Shown here one piece after another: positions 7,652 to 15,990 of a stretch of 64,000 nt of DNA. Source of the stretch: Ruminococcus flavefaciens AE3010. Lineage in GTDB: Bacteria > Bacillota > Clostridia > Oscillospirales > Ruminococcaceae. How positions within the stretch are numbered: position 1 is the stretch's first letter; every line of letters begins with the position of its first letter. The position numbers and the translations under genes were made by a program. The notes beneath the pieces are model-generated. The model was not told where the DNA came from. It searched no databases and was given only the letters and a program-made list of their open reading frames with translations. The stretch spans positions 3,454,501-3,518,500 of the forward strand of contig NZ_JAGT01000001.1 of the NCBI RefSeq assembly GCF_000526795.1. Direction: 5' to 3'.

Positions 7652-10217
7652 ATTCTGCATTTTTAAGTGCAAGCACCTTTGGTATCCTGCGTATGCGTAT
7701 GAAATCCAGCACTGTTATGACAAGATATGCAGCTGTAACAAGCACAAACTCCTTGACAAAGCCGCTTGGCTTCATTATGAATGCGAAATATCCGCCGAGA
7801 GTCTGCAGCATTATCTCCCACATTATCTTCATTGCCAGATAGCCCAGTACGATCCCTGCAAGCTCCGTAACTATGACAATGAACGCAGTTGATATGAGAT
7901 ACAGCCTTGCGATCTCGCCGTCCTCATAGCCCAGTATCTTCACCATTGCAATAGGGCGCTCGTTCTTTTCGATGATGATCTTTGTGAGCAGATACAGGAT
8001 AATTGCCGCAATGATCATGCAGACGTACTGGAAATAGACCATATAGCTGCCCATTGAGTGATCGAGCTGATTGGCGATCTTTATCATGTCGTCTGAGGTG
8101 ATGCGCTTGACGATCTGCTTTTCGGGAATGTCGGTGATCGTTTTGTCGGAAAGATAACCGCTGAATGAGTCCGCGTCACGCTCAAACACCTGATTGAACC
8201 TGTCATTTGGCATGAACACGGCAAGAGCTGCATCATATCCGTAAATTCCTGCGACTGTCCATGTATACTGCTTGTTTTCGTATTTCTCATGCATGGTAAA
8301 GCTGTCGCCCGTATTGAGGTGATACTTGTCTGCAAAAGCAGTTGATATCCACATGCTGTCGGCATTTTTCGTGGGGGCAATATCTACATATGAGCTGTTT
8401 TCAACAATGCCGAAAACGGAGATCTCCTCGTTGTATTTGTCGGTCCTGTACTCCAGTGCGCCGATGGAAAAGGGCTCTGCACCCTCTGTATCCGTAATGA
8501 TGTCATTGCCGTCCTCGTCCTTGCAGTCGGTCAGAATGACCTGTTCCTTTGCAAACATCATGTCGGGCATCTTCTCCTGATAGTATTCGAGAGTGGAGGG
8601 CATGCCCACTGCCATGGAAAGCAGCAGCATGACAAAGGTTACACCCACAAACAGCATAAGGTAATTGGGGATATTCTGGAGCAGCACACGAAGACGGAAG
8701 CGTCGGAAAAAGCTCCAGCGGGGCAGGCGTATGGCTTTGCTGCGGCGTGTGCGTTTCAGGTCGTGTCTCAGGAAACGCAGGGGAGAGAGCCTCAGCATGC
8801 GAACTATGACGATAAAATTGATTATCAGCATCAGCACAAAGGGTATTGCGGTAGTGCGGATAAATGCCTCGGGAGTCCAGAGAGTCTCATACGTGGGGAG
8901 ACTGTATGAGTTGTAATACATATCCACCACCACGTTCTTGAACAGGGTGTATCCCAGAAGATTTCCGACTATGGCAGCAAGTATCACCACCACCAGCGGT
9001 GCACTCATATAGTATCGCAGCAGTTCGCCCTTGGTATATCCCGATGCACGGAGAGTGCCTATGACGGAGGCTTCCTTTTCGAGCATACTGCTTATGCTGA
9101 CTGCGAAAATAAACGCCAGAACTACTGTAAGGACATACAGCAGCACTCCGCCCATGGACATATCCGAGCCCATATCCTCCGCAGCGAAGGTGATTGCGTG
9201 ATTTGCGTAGGCAGGCACGTAGTCCCTGATCTCCACCTCGTTTTCAGAAACGGCGGTCTGTGTGATAAGCGCTTTCAGGAAGTGATCCGACAGCGTTTTT
9301 TCTTCGTACAGGTCGGAGGGAGCGTTTTTATATGTAAAGGCATAATTTGCGTGGAGGGGAGCGCTTATGCGTTCAAAGCCCTCATCTGTCACCATGCCCA
9401 CGTCAAAGGTCAGGGCGTCGAACATGGTATCGTTGTTGTTCTCGTACAGCGTGATATAATCCGTAAAGGACACAAGTCCCACCACTTCAAATTCAGCGCC
9501 GTCTGCTTTTATCATGTCGCCGAGCTTTATTTCGGCGTTGTCAGCGTGCATGCGGTCAATGACTATCTCATTCTCATTCTGCGGAGCTCTGCCTGATAGG
9601 ATATCATACAGATCGACCTCGTTCCTTTCACTGTAAACACGAATTTTTCCGCTGTATCCTGCGTTTTTGATGATGCACTCATCGGTATTCTTGAAGAACA
9701 GTTCGTAAACATTCACAGGCACAGGGTCAAAGGTCTGATCCAGCTCATAGCGCTCTGCAATGTCTGTATATTCATCGTCGATCTTGTCGTCAATTTCCTT
9801 GTGGGCTTTATCCTCGGCTTCGCTCAGCGCATTTTTATATATATCGGAATCCCATATTTCTTCGGGGATAGCTTCACGCACCGCTTTTTCTATCTCGGGC
9901 TCTGCTTCCTTGTATGCGCGGTCACGGAAGATGCTTTTCATATCAGCCTTCTCACCGCTTTCGATAGCCGATATTATCTCGGGCTCAGCTATACGGGACA
10001 GCTCAAAGTGTCCGTCCTCGCGGTGAAACTTTTCCGCATTGCCCTCCAGCGAGGTCATCATGCTGTGGTTGGCTACGTACATTCCCGACACAAAGCCGAT
10101 AGTCACCACAAGCATCGCAAATATCATGAGATAGCGCTTCCAGTCGCGGAACAGATCACGCAGCACACGTCTGCGCAGGGGATTTTTCGGGCGCTTTCCT
10201 GACTTGATGTTCTGCAT
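7650..10217 (-). CDS. FtsX-like ABC transporter permease (MacB/LolE type)
   Basis: An 855-residue membrane protein. One N-terminal membrane helix (about residues 29-50) is followed by a large extracytoplasmic domain rich in acidic residues and helices (about 55-360). Three or four helices form the first FtsX domain, ending in a basic loop (FRRFRLRV). A second helix, another extracytoplasmic domain and a C-terminal FtsX domain of three helices complete it. This is the usual layout for permeases that, with a MacB/LolD-like ATPase, export or extract lipids, peptides or drugs. The start at 10217 follows GGGGGG. The gene lies 13 nt behind its ATPase and is therefore co-transcribed under the riboswitch at 11090-11171. 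The substrate is unknown. Confidence 0.88.
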   Translation of the reverse strand: MQNIKSGKRPKNPLRRRVLRDLFRDWKRYLMIFAMLVVTIGFVSGMYVANHSMMTSLEGNAEKFHREDGHFELSRIAEPEIISAIESGEKADMKSIFRDRAYKEAEPEIEKAVREAIPEEIWDSDIYKNALSEAEDKAHKEIDDKIDDEYTDIAERYELDQTFDPVPVNVYELFFKNTDECIIKNAGYSGKIRVYSERNEVDLYDILSGRAPQNENEIVIDRMHADNAEIKLGDMIKADGAEFEVVGLVSFTDYITLYENNNDTMFDALTFDVGMVTDEGFERISAPLHANYAFTYKNAPSDLYEEKTLSDHFLKALITQTAVSENEVEIRDYVPAYANHAITFAAEDMGSDMSMGGVLLYVLTVVLAFIFAVSISSMLEKEASVIGTLRASGYTKGELLRYYMSAPLVVVILAAIVGNLLGYTLFKNVVVDMYYNSYSLPTYETLWTPEAFIRTTAIPFVLMLIINFIVIVRMLRLSPLRFLRHDLKRTRRSKAIRLPRWSFFRRFRLRVLLQNIPNYLMLFVGVTFVMLLLSMAVGMPSTLEYYQEKMPDMMFAKEQVILTDCKDEDGNDIITDTEGAEPFSIGALEYRTDKYNEEISVFGIVENSSYVDIAPTKNADSMWISTAFADKYHLNTGDSFTMHEKYENKQYTWTVAGIYGYDAALAVFMPNDRFNQVFERDADSFSGYLSDKTITDIPEKQIVKRITSDDMIKIANQLDHSMGSYMVYFQYVCMIIAAIILYLLTKIIIEKNERPIAMVKILGYEDGEIARLYLISTAFIVIVTELAGIVLGYLAMKIMWEIMLQTLGGYFAFIMKPSGFVKEFVLVTAAYLVITVLDFIRIRRIPKVLALKNAE

Positions 10218-10230
10218 TATGCCGCCCCCC

Positions 10231-10947
10231 TTACCATTCCAGCTCTGCGGCTGTGATCTTCTCAGTGTTGCGGTCGTCGTGACGTATCTTGCCGTCGCGG
10301 AGCTTTATCACATGGTCTGCCATGCGCTTGATAGCCTCGTTGTGGGTGACCATAATGACTGTATTCCCGTACTTCTGATTGACCTCCTCGATGAGCTGCA
10401 ATATCTCTTTCGATGTGGTGTAATCAAGTGCTCCCGTCGGCTCGTCACAGAGCAGGATATCGGGATTCTTGACTATGGCGCGTCCTATGGACACACGCTG
10501 CTGCTGACCGCCCGAAAGCTGATTCGGCAGCTTATAGCGGTGGTCAAACAGGCCGAGTATTTTCAGCAGCTCGTCAATATCCAGCGGGTCATCCGAAAGA
10601 TATGCCCCTGATTCGATGTTCTCCTTGACATTTAGATTGGGTATAAGGTTGTAGGACTGGAACACATATCCCAGATGCTTGCGGCGGTAGCGTGTGAGAT
10701 TTTTCTCGTTCATGTCCTCCAGCTTGTCGCCGTTTATGAGTATCTCTCCCTCGTCTGCGCTGTCAATGCCGCCGAGTATGTTCAGAAGTGTGGATTTGCC
10801 CGAGCCCGACGGTCCCAGCAGCACACAGAACTCACCCTTGCTGACCGTAAGGTCCAGTCCCCGAAGTACGTCCTGCTTTGTATCGCCGCTTCCGAAGCTC
10901 TTTTTCAGGCCGTGTACCTCTAAGAATTTTTTCTCTGCTTCGCTCAT
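10231..10947 (-). CDS. ABC transporter ATP-binding protein (MacB/LolD type)
   Basis: The protein has 238 residues with all ATPase motifs: Walker A GPSGSGKST near residue 45, signature LSGGQQQR near 145, Walker B LLCDEPTGALD near 165 and the switch histidine in VTHNEA. The DEPTGALD and GYVFQSYNL elements are typical of the MacB/LolD/FtsE group that pairs with FtsX-like permeases, and such a permease follows after 13 nt. Transcription starts far upstream and passes through a metal riboswitch and terminator, so the exporter pair is likely expressed when that terminator is disarmed. Confidence 0.92.
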   Translation of the reverse strand: MSEAEKKFLEVHGLKKSFGSGDTKQDVLRGLDLTVSKGEFCVLLGPSGSGKSTLLNILGGIDSADEGEILINGDKLEDMNEKNLTRYRRKHLGYVFQSYNLIPNLNVKENIESGAYLSDDPLDIDELLKILGLFDHRYKLPNQLSGGQQQRVSIGRAIVKNPDILLCDEPTGALDYTTSKEILQLIEEVNQKYGNTVIMVTHNEAIKRMADHVIKLRDGKIRHDDRNTEKITAAELEW

Positions 10948-10991
10948 ATTCAGATACCTCTCTTTTTTTAATACGGATATAGCTTTTCGGC

Positions 10992-11027
10992 AAAAACAAA
11001 ACGGACACAGCCAGAAGCTATGTCCGT
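10992..11027 (-). terminator. Riboswitch-controlled intrinsic terminator
   Basis: On the reverse strand ACGGACATAGC, a TTCTG loop and GCTGTGTCCGT are followed by TTTGTTTTT. It lies between the riboswitch aptamer and the ABC ATPase start. Its 5' arm contains CATAGCTTC (11014-11022), the exact complement of GAAGCTATG at 11053-11061, which gives a ready antiterminator. Confidence 0.85.
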
Positions 11028-11089
11028 AAAAGTCGCATTATCAGACTCCATGCATAGCTTCAGGCTATAATTTGCCGTAAAAGTTACAC

Positions 11090-11171
11090 ATGAGTCTCGC
11101 AAATTAAAACAAGCCAGACCCTAAGGTCGGTATGTTGGCTTGTTACTCAAAAGAGCTTGCTACTCCCTCAT
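11090..11171 (-). ncRNA. yybP-ykoY-type (manganese) riboswitch aptamer
   Basis: On the reverse strand the leader opens with ATGAGGGAGTAGC and closes with GCGAGACTCAT. ATGAG and CTCAT form the P1 stem, and GGGAGTAGC with GCGAGAC are the conserved loop sequences of the yybP-ykoY class, which senses Mn(II). Between them AACAAGCC pairs with GGCTTGTT to form an inner stem. Just 3' of it CATGGAGTCT (11043-11052) can pair with the P1 3' arm AGACTCATG, giving an alternative fold. A terminator follows at 10992-11027. The control target is the ABC exporter pair. I could not run a covariance search, so the class call is by motif. Confidence 0.75.
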
Positions 11172-11181
11172 TCCGTATATA

Positions 11182-11210
11182 ATTTTAGTACATACTAACT
11201 TATTTGTCAA
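11182..11210 (-). promoter_or_regulatory. Sigma-A type promoter of the riboswitch-ABC operon
   Basis: Reverse strand TTGACA (11205-11210), 17-nt spacer, TAAAAT (11182-11187), ending about 10 nt before the riboswitch P1 stem. The near-consensus spacing fits a start just ahead of the aptamer. Confidence 0.8.
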
Positions 11211-11342
11211 GGGTTAAGGCTGTTATCCGCTTCAAAATCCCGAATTCAGACAAAACATTATGGGGAAGGTTGTTGAGGATTTGCAGTATTATACAATTCT
11301 TATCTATGGCTGAGTCTGCTCACTCAGGGGAGCTTTGACGAT

Positions 11343-12416
11343 TCAGAGGCTTATGATGTCTTCCATAACGCTTTCGTCGATTGGATACGGACACTGTGCT
11401 ATCTTTGCTTTATTGCTCAGGACCGCCTTGGCTGACCTTTCCAGAAGCTCACGCGGTACGTATACAGGAGCAAGCTCCGCTATGTATTCGCCCAGCTCCT
11501 CTGTGTTCCTGAAGCCAAGAGCGCCGAGTATGGCGGCTTGTCTTTTCAGATCCGTATATTTCAGGTATCTGCTCTGGAATGCTCCCACAGCTGCGCCGTG
11601 AGGGATACCTGCTTCATAAGTGAGCATATAGCTTAGGGCATGGGGGATAGTGGTACCTGTCTGAGCAATGGAAATACCTGCAAGAGTTGAGGCGTTCATC
11701 AGCTTTTGAGCAGCATTTACGTCAAGCTCTTCATTCCCATCGATGTAAGGACGGCATTCTGCCCATTCTCTGAGGCCTGCAAAGATGCTCATATCGCAGT
11801 ATGTATCTCTGATATTATTGGCACCGCTCTCGATAAGATGTGCAAGGGCGTCCACGGCGGTATTGACGATTATCTTTCGGGGAGCTGTCATAAGGTATTT
11901 TCCGTCGATAAGGGCAATAGCAGGGAACACCTTGTGCTTCATTGAGACCTTGGTCTTGAGGTCGTGTCGGGTGAGGACGGCAACTCCCGTTACCTCCGAG
12001 CCTGTGCCGCAGGTTGTGGGAACAGCGGCAACAGGAAGTGCTGATTCAGGTTGGAGCATATACATCAGATCCCATGAGGAGTCAGAGTTCTTTATCATCA
12101 GTGCAGCCGCCTTTGCAGCGTCCAGTGCAGAACCGCCGCCAATACCGATAACGAAGTCCGCATTGCGGCTGACGCCGAGCTCTCTTGCAGCCATTACTGT
12201 TTCCACGGAGGGATTTTCTTCCACCTCATCGAAGATCGTATATGCGGTGAGGTGCTGTTTCAATGCTGTTATAACGTCATCGAGAGCACCGTTAGCCTTT
12301 GAGGAGCTTCTTCCTGTGACGATAAGCGCGTGAGAGCCGAGAGCCGCAAGCTCGGAACCGTGATCCTGTACGCAGTTGTTTTCGCTGTATATTTTTGTTG
12401 GCAAATAAAATTTCAT
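11343..12416 (-). CDS. Iron-containing alcohol dehydrogenase family protein
   Basis: The protein has 357 residues. Family features are the nucleotide-binding GIGGGSALDAAKAA near residue 80, PTTCGTGSEVTG near 125 and a metal-binding C-terminal helical domain with Asp and His ligands (NTAVDALAHLIE and MLTYEAGIPHGAAVG). Members are NAD(P)H-dependent dehydrogenases of alcohols, aldehydes or glycerol-like substrates, and the exact substrate cannot be read from the sequence. The start at 12416 (MKFYLPTKIY) follows GAGGTG. It lies one base after the stop of the MATE gene, so the two are translationally coupled. A longer upstream reading would overlap the MATE gene and is rejected. Confidence 0.85.
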   Translation of the reverse strand: MKFYLPTKIYSENNCVQDHGSELAALGSHALIVTGRSSSKANGALDDVITALKQHLTAYTIFDEVEENPSVETVMAARELGVSRNADFVIGIGGGSALDAAKAAALMIKNSDSSWDLMYMLQPESALPVAAVPTTCGTGSEVTGVAVLTRHDLKTKVSMKHKVFPAIALIDGKYLMTAPRKIIVNTAVDALAHLIESGANNIRDTYCDMSIFAGLREWAECRPYIDGNEELDVNAAQKLMNASTLAGISIAQTGTTIPHALSYMLTYEAGIPHGAAVGAFQSRYLKYTDLKRQAAILGALGFRNTEELGEYIAELAPVYVPRELLERSAKAVLSNKAKIAQCPYPIDESVMEDIISL

Positions 12417-12417
12417 A

Positions 12418-13779
12418 TCACACCTCGTTTCTTGTCTGTACATTGTCCTGACTGTATTTTTTATTGAAGTAATAATAAGCGGCAAAGCACATGATTATCT
12501 GCAATACTGTGGAGCAGGGAATGGACATTCCTATGAGGAACAGGGAGCCGCCGCCTATTTTCTGCATAAGGAATGCAACGGGAATCCTTACGAGGAAGGC
12601 TCCGCATATGCCCTGGAGCATGACGAATTTGGTCTTTTCAATGCCGTTGTAATAGCCGATGAAGCAGAACAGGAAGCAGGTGTTCAGACAGTCTATGGCG
12701 TAGGCTTTAAGGTAGTCCCACGCTGCTTTCACGGTGTCTGCGTCGTTTGAGAATACTCCCGCCAGCAGATCGCCGCGGAAGAAGGTCAGCAGGAACATTG
12801 CAACGCCAAAGGCAAAGGATACCGCAATGCCTGTTTTGAGAGCCTTCTGTGCTCTTTGCAGCTGTCCTGCGCCGTAGTTCTGAGCCACAAAGGCAGTCAT
12901 GGACTGCATGAACGCCAGCGGTACCAGCATTATGAACACGCATACCTTTTCAGCAACTCCCACGCCTGCGGAAGCAGTAACGCCGAGACGGTTCACGATA
13001 GCCATGATGATAAGGAAGGACAGTCCCACAAGGAAGTCCTGCAAGCCAATTGGAGTTCCTATACGCAGGATAATGGCGGCATAATTCTTTTTCAGCTTCA
13101 TATTGCTTCTGTGGAACTCAAAGGGCAGCTTTGCGCGGCGTATCATAATAAATGATATGACAACGCTGATAAGCTGCGCCATGACTGTGGCAAGAGCTGC
13201 TCCCGAAGCTCCAAGGTGGAAGACCGCAACGAATAAAAGGTCGCCGATTATATTGAACAGACAGGCGATACCCACTGCGATGAGGGGAGTTTTTGAGTCG
13301 CCCAGTCCGCGGAATATGCTGCCAAGCAGGTTATATGCCGTGATAACGAGAAATCCGCCGCCGCATATCTTTATGTAGTTGGAGGTAAGATAAAAGGCTG
13401 ATTTGGGAGCCTGCATTATCCGTGCAAGGTGAACAGAGCCTGCAAAGCATATGAGCGTCAGAGCAGCGCCGATAATGCCGAAGATAATAAGTCCCGTGCC
13501 TATGGTCTGTGCGGCTTCGTCGGGACGCTTCTGACCGATACGCTGTCCCACGGCAACTGTTATGCCCATTGAGAAGCTAACCAGTATATTGGTGAGAGTC
13601 ATTATTATCTGGGAGCCTGTTGATACTGCCGAAACATCGGCGGTTGTGCCGAACTGTCCCACCACCAGCAAGTCTACCGCGCCGTACATCGCCTGCAAAA
13701 ACATTGCCAGCAGAACAGGCAGCATGAATTTCAGCAGCTTAGGAAGTATGGCACCGCTTGTGAAGTCATTGTTTTTCAT
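12418..13779 (-). CDS. MATE family multidrug/Na+ antiporter
   Basis: A 453-residue protein with about twelve membrane helices in two related halves. It starts MKNNDFTSGAILPKLLKF, with the MATE-typical LPVLLAMFLQAMYGAVDLLV in the first helix pair and an equivalent motif in the second half (MAFVAQNYGAG-like segment TAFVAQNYGAGQ). MATE proteins export cationic drugs or metabolites in exchange for Na+ or H+. I choose the ATG at 13779 because GGAG lies 6 nt upstream; 19 additional codons are open upstream but contain an inverted repeat. It is directly followed by, and coupled to, the alcohol dehydrogenase gene. Confidence 0.9.
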   Translation of the reverse strand: MKNNDFTSGAILPKLLKFMLPVLLAMFLQAMYGAVDLLVVGQFGTTADVSAVSTGSQIIMTLTNILVSFSMGITVAVGQRIGQKRPDEAAQTIGTGLIIFGIIGAALTLICFAGSVHLARIMQAPKSAFYLTSNYIKICGGGFLVITAYNLLGSIFRGLGDSKTPLIAVGIACLFNIIGDLLFVAVFHLGASGAALATVMAQLISVVISFIMIRRAKLPFEFHRSNMKLKKNYAAIILRIGTPIGLQDFLVGLSFLIIMAIVNRLGVTASAGVGVAEKVCVFIMLVPLAFMQSMTAFVAQNYGAGQLQRAQKALKTGIAVSFAFGVAMFLLTFFRGDLLAGVFSNDADTVKAAWDYLKAYAIDCLNTCFLFCFIGYYNGIEKTKFVMLQGICGAFLVRIPVAFLMQKIGGGSLFLIGMSIPCSTVLQIIMCFAAYYYFNKKYSQDNVQTRNEV

Positions 13780-13803
13780 TTTTATCTCCATGTTTTCATA
13801 GTT

Positions 13804-13827
13804 AAGACCGCCCCGAAGGACGGTCTT
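13804..13827. terminator. Inverted repeat between MORN and MATE genes
   Basis: AAGACCG at 13804-13810 pairs with CGGTCTT at 13821-13827, extended by CCCC/GGA with G-T pairing around a GAA loop. The T tract (TTTTT) is on the + strand side. On the minus strand, where the genes lie, only TT follows, so any termination there would be weak. Confidence 0.4.
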
Positions 13828-13847
13828 TTTATACATATTCGGGAGGA

Positions 13848-14975
13848 TCAGATAAGCTCCTCGCTTATGAGCTTTTCGTTATCCCATTTCTGACGCACCC
13901 TGCGTCCGTCGGCAAGAGTGACAATGCCGGTTCCGCAGCGCATATCGTTCAGCCATTCGCCCTCGAAAACGTCGCCGCTTTTGGAGTAGAACACGCCGTG
14001 ACCGTTCTTTAAGCTGCCGAGGAATTCTCCCTCGAAGCGGTCGCCGCTGCTGTAATAGAAAATGCCGTGGCCGTTTTTCAGGTTGTCCTTCCACTCGCCG
14101 TCGTACTTGTTGCCGTTCTGGCTGGTGTACACACCGTAGCCGTTGCGCAGGTCGTTTTCAAATTCACCGTCGTAAACGTCGCCGTTAGCCCATGTGAAAA
14201 CACCGCTGCCGTCCTTGACGCCCTCCTTGAAGTGACCCTCGTACTTATTGCCGTTGGTGTAGGTGAATACGCCCTTGCCGTGCATTTTGCCCGTAAAGTC
14301 TACCTCGCCCTTGTAAATGCCCGTATCGAATTTCAGTGTTCTTGTGGCGTCGGGAGATGGCTTGGGAGTTCCGCTGATAAGCTTTTCGCTTATCATGTCG
14401 CCCTCCTTGTAGGTGCGCTTGTATACGCAGTTGTCGCGGTCGGTGAGGGTAGCTTCTCCCTCAAGTCTGCCGTCTATCCATTCACCCTCGATTATACTGC
14501 CGTTCTTGCAGAGAAAGACTCCTTTTCCGTGGTATCTGCTTCTGTTCCATGTACCTCTGAACTTTTCCCTGCCGTTTTCGTAGTATTCTATGCCTTCGCC
14601 GCACTTCCAGCCCTCAAGCCAGTCGCCGTCGTAGATTATCTTGCCTGTCTGACTGTATTCCTTGCCCTTGCCGTGAAACTTGTCATTCCAGAAATTTCCC
14701 GCATAAACAAGGGATTTGCTTGCCTCGTCATCGTCGCCGCCGCGGACGAAATCATAGTAGCCCTTGGCGTATTTCTTGCCGAAGCCGCAGAGCCTGCCCT
14801 TAGCCCATTCGCCCTCATATTCTATATCAAGGCTGTTGACGAACACTCCATGGCCGTTGGGCTTCCTTGACGAATCCACATGCCCCGAGTAAGTGCCCTC
14901 GCCGAGACTTTTGCTGACGAAGTGGATATTGTTTGCGATACCTTTGCTGACTTTTAGAAAATCCATCATTCCCAT
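13848..14975 (-). CDS. MORN-repeat protein
   Basis: The protein has 375 residues and is almost wholly made of about twelve MORN repeats, for example YEGEWAKGRLCGFGKKY, YDGEFENDLRNGYGVYT and FEGEFLGSLKNGHGVFY. They form two blocks around a short break at residues 190-215. There is no signal peptide or membrane helix. MORN repeats fold into elongated beta-hairpin sheets and in other proteins serve as scaffolds or lipid-binding surfaces. In bacteria the function is mostly unknown. The start at 14975 follows GGAG at 8 nt. No neighbour suggests a partner. Confidence 0.85.
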   Translation of the reverse strand: MGMMDFLKVSKGIANNIHFVSKSLGEGTYSGHVDSSRKPNGHGVFVNSLDIEYEGEWAKGRLCGFGKKYAKGYYDFVRGGDDDEASKSLVYAGNFWNDKFHGKGKEYSQTGKIIYDGDWLEGWKCGEGIEYYENGREKFRGTWNRSRYHGKGVFLCKNGSIIEGEWIDGRLEGEATLTDRDNCVYKRTYKEGDMISEKLISGTPKPSPDATRTLKFDTGIYKGEVDFTGKMHGKGVFTYTNGNKYEGHFKEGVKDGSGVFTWANGDVYDGEFENDLRNGYGVYTSQNGNKYDGEWKDNLKNGHGIFYYSSGDRFEGEFLGSLKNGHGVFYSKSGDVFEGEWLNDMRCGTGIVTLADGRRVRQKWDNEKLISEELI

Positions 14976-15105
14976 AATAACTTCTCCTTATCGTATCTAT
15001 CTTGTTCAAATGGAGAATTTGCCGAGATAAAATGTCATGCTTTGATAAAAGCGAAATAAATCAAATACATTGTAACATATTCCGTGAATAAAGTCAATGT
15101 TAACG

Positions 15106-15131
15106 AAACATAAAGACCGCCAAAGGCGGTC
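15106..15131 (-). terminator. Terminator of the lipoprotein gene
   Basis: Reverse strand GACCGCC, TTT loop, GGCGGTC (15115-15131), followed by TTTATGTTT. It lies 12 nt after the lipoprotein stop. Confidence 0.7.
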
Positions 15132-15142
15132 ATATGCATATA

Positions 15143-15772
15143 TTACTGTTTGATAAACAAGAAGCTGCTGCCTGCGTCCTCCTTGTCGTCAGACCAGACG
15201 AGACCTGTTTTGGTGCCCTCTTCCGATATACGGACATAGCCTGTGCCGTCGGAGTATTCCTGCTCGCTTGAAACAGAGCCGTCCTCAGCCACAGTCATCA
15301 GGCTCTTGATGCAGCTATCATAGCTAAGCACCTGTCTGCCGTTGAATTCGCCTGTGAAGTACCACTCCTCGGTCTCAGTGTCAGATATTTTGCGCGAAAC
15401 GCTTATCTTATAGAGCTTATCGTTTGTGCAGTCTATTGAAAGGGCAGCACTGCTGTTCTCATCAAGGTAATAGCCTGCGAAGAGGTCATTGTATACAGCG
15501 TCTGTCAGGCTTTCGATGACTGTAACGGATGTATCCTCGTAAGTGGCAGTTACAGTTGTAGCTGCTGCATTTTCATCTTCTGTATTTGCAGCTGAAGCAG
15601 TTGTTGTCGCAGGCTCGGCGGAAGCCGTTTCGGTAGTGGTGCTTTCAGCTGATGTGGTAACGGCTGTGGTAGTCTTTTCGGAAACTGTATCAGCCTTCTG
15701 CTCGTCAGAAGTTTCCCCGCAGCCGCAGAGAAGCATAGTAAAAGCCAGTGCAGCTATCATTTTTCTTTTCAT
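15143..15772 (-). CDS. Secreted lipoprotein of unknown function
   Basis: The protein has 209 residues. It begins MKRKMIAALAFTMLLCGCGE, a lipoprotein signal peptide with lipobox LCGC, so it should be lipid-anchored on the outer face of the membrane. A linker of about 60 residues rich in Thr, Ala, Ser and Glu follows, then a domain of about 110 residues with paired beta-strand patterns (YKISVSRKISDTETEEWYFT). The start at 15772 follows AGGAGA; the 24 codons upstream are not preceded by a ribosome site. Single-gene unit with its own terminator. The folded domain is not recognised. Confidence 0.75.
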   Translation of the reverse strand: MKRKMIAALAFTMLLCGCGETSDEQKADTVSEKTTTAVTTSAESTTTETASAEPATTTASAANTEDENAAATTVTATYEDTSVTVIESLTDAVYNDLFAGYYLDENSSAALSIDCTNDKLYKISVSRKISDTETEEWYFTGEFNGRQVLSYDSCIKSLMTVAEDGSVSSEQEYSDGTGYVRISEEGTKTGLVWSDDKEDAGSSFLFIKQ

Positions 15773-15944
15773 GTTTATCTCTCCTGTGATAGGTATATCT
15801 GAGCGGTCAGAGCCTGTTGCCTGACCTGTTATAATATAGCACAATCACGTAGCCATTTCAACTACAAATCGGTAACATCAGAAAATTCAGCGTATTGACT
15901 ACTTTTGACAAACATGGGTTTGCATATTTTAAGCGCTTTCCGAG

Positions 15945-15976
15945 AAAAAATCCCCGAACTGTTGAAGTTCGGGGAT
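15945..15976 (-). terminator. Terminator of the LRR-dockerin gene
   Basis: Reverse strand ATCCCCGAACT, loop TCAAC, AGTTCGGGGAT, then a run of T. Perfect 11-bp stem, 14 nt after the stop codon at 15991. Confidence 0.9.
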
Positions 15977-15990
15977 AAAATATGCTCATA

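Noticed and set aside
11211-11342. Further structured RNA before the alcohol dehydrogenase end
   Set aside because: Only a short CTGAGT/ACTCAG hairpin without a T tract; no conserved RNA motif seen.
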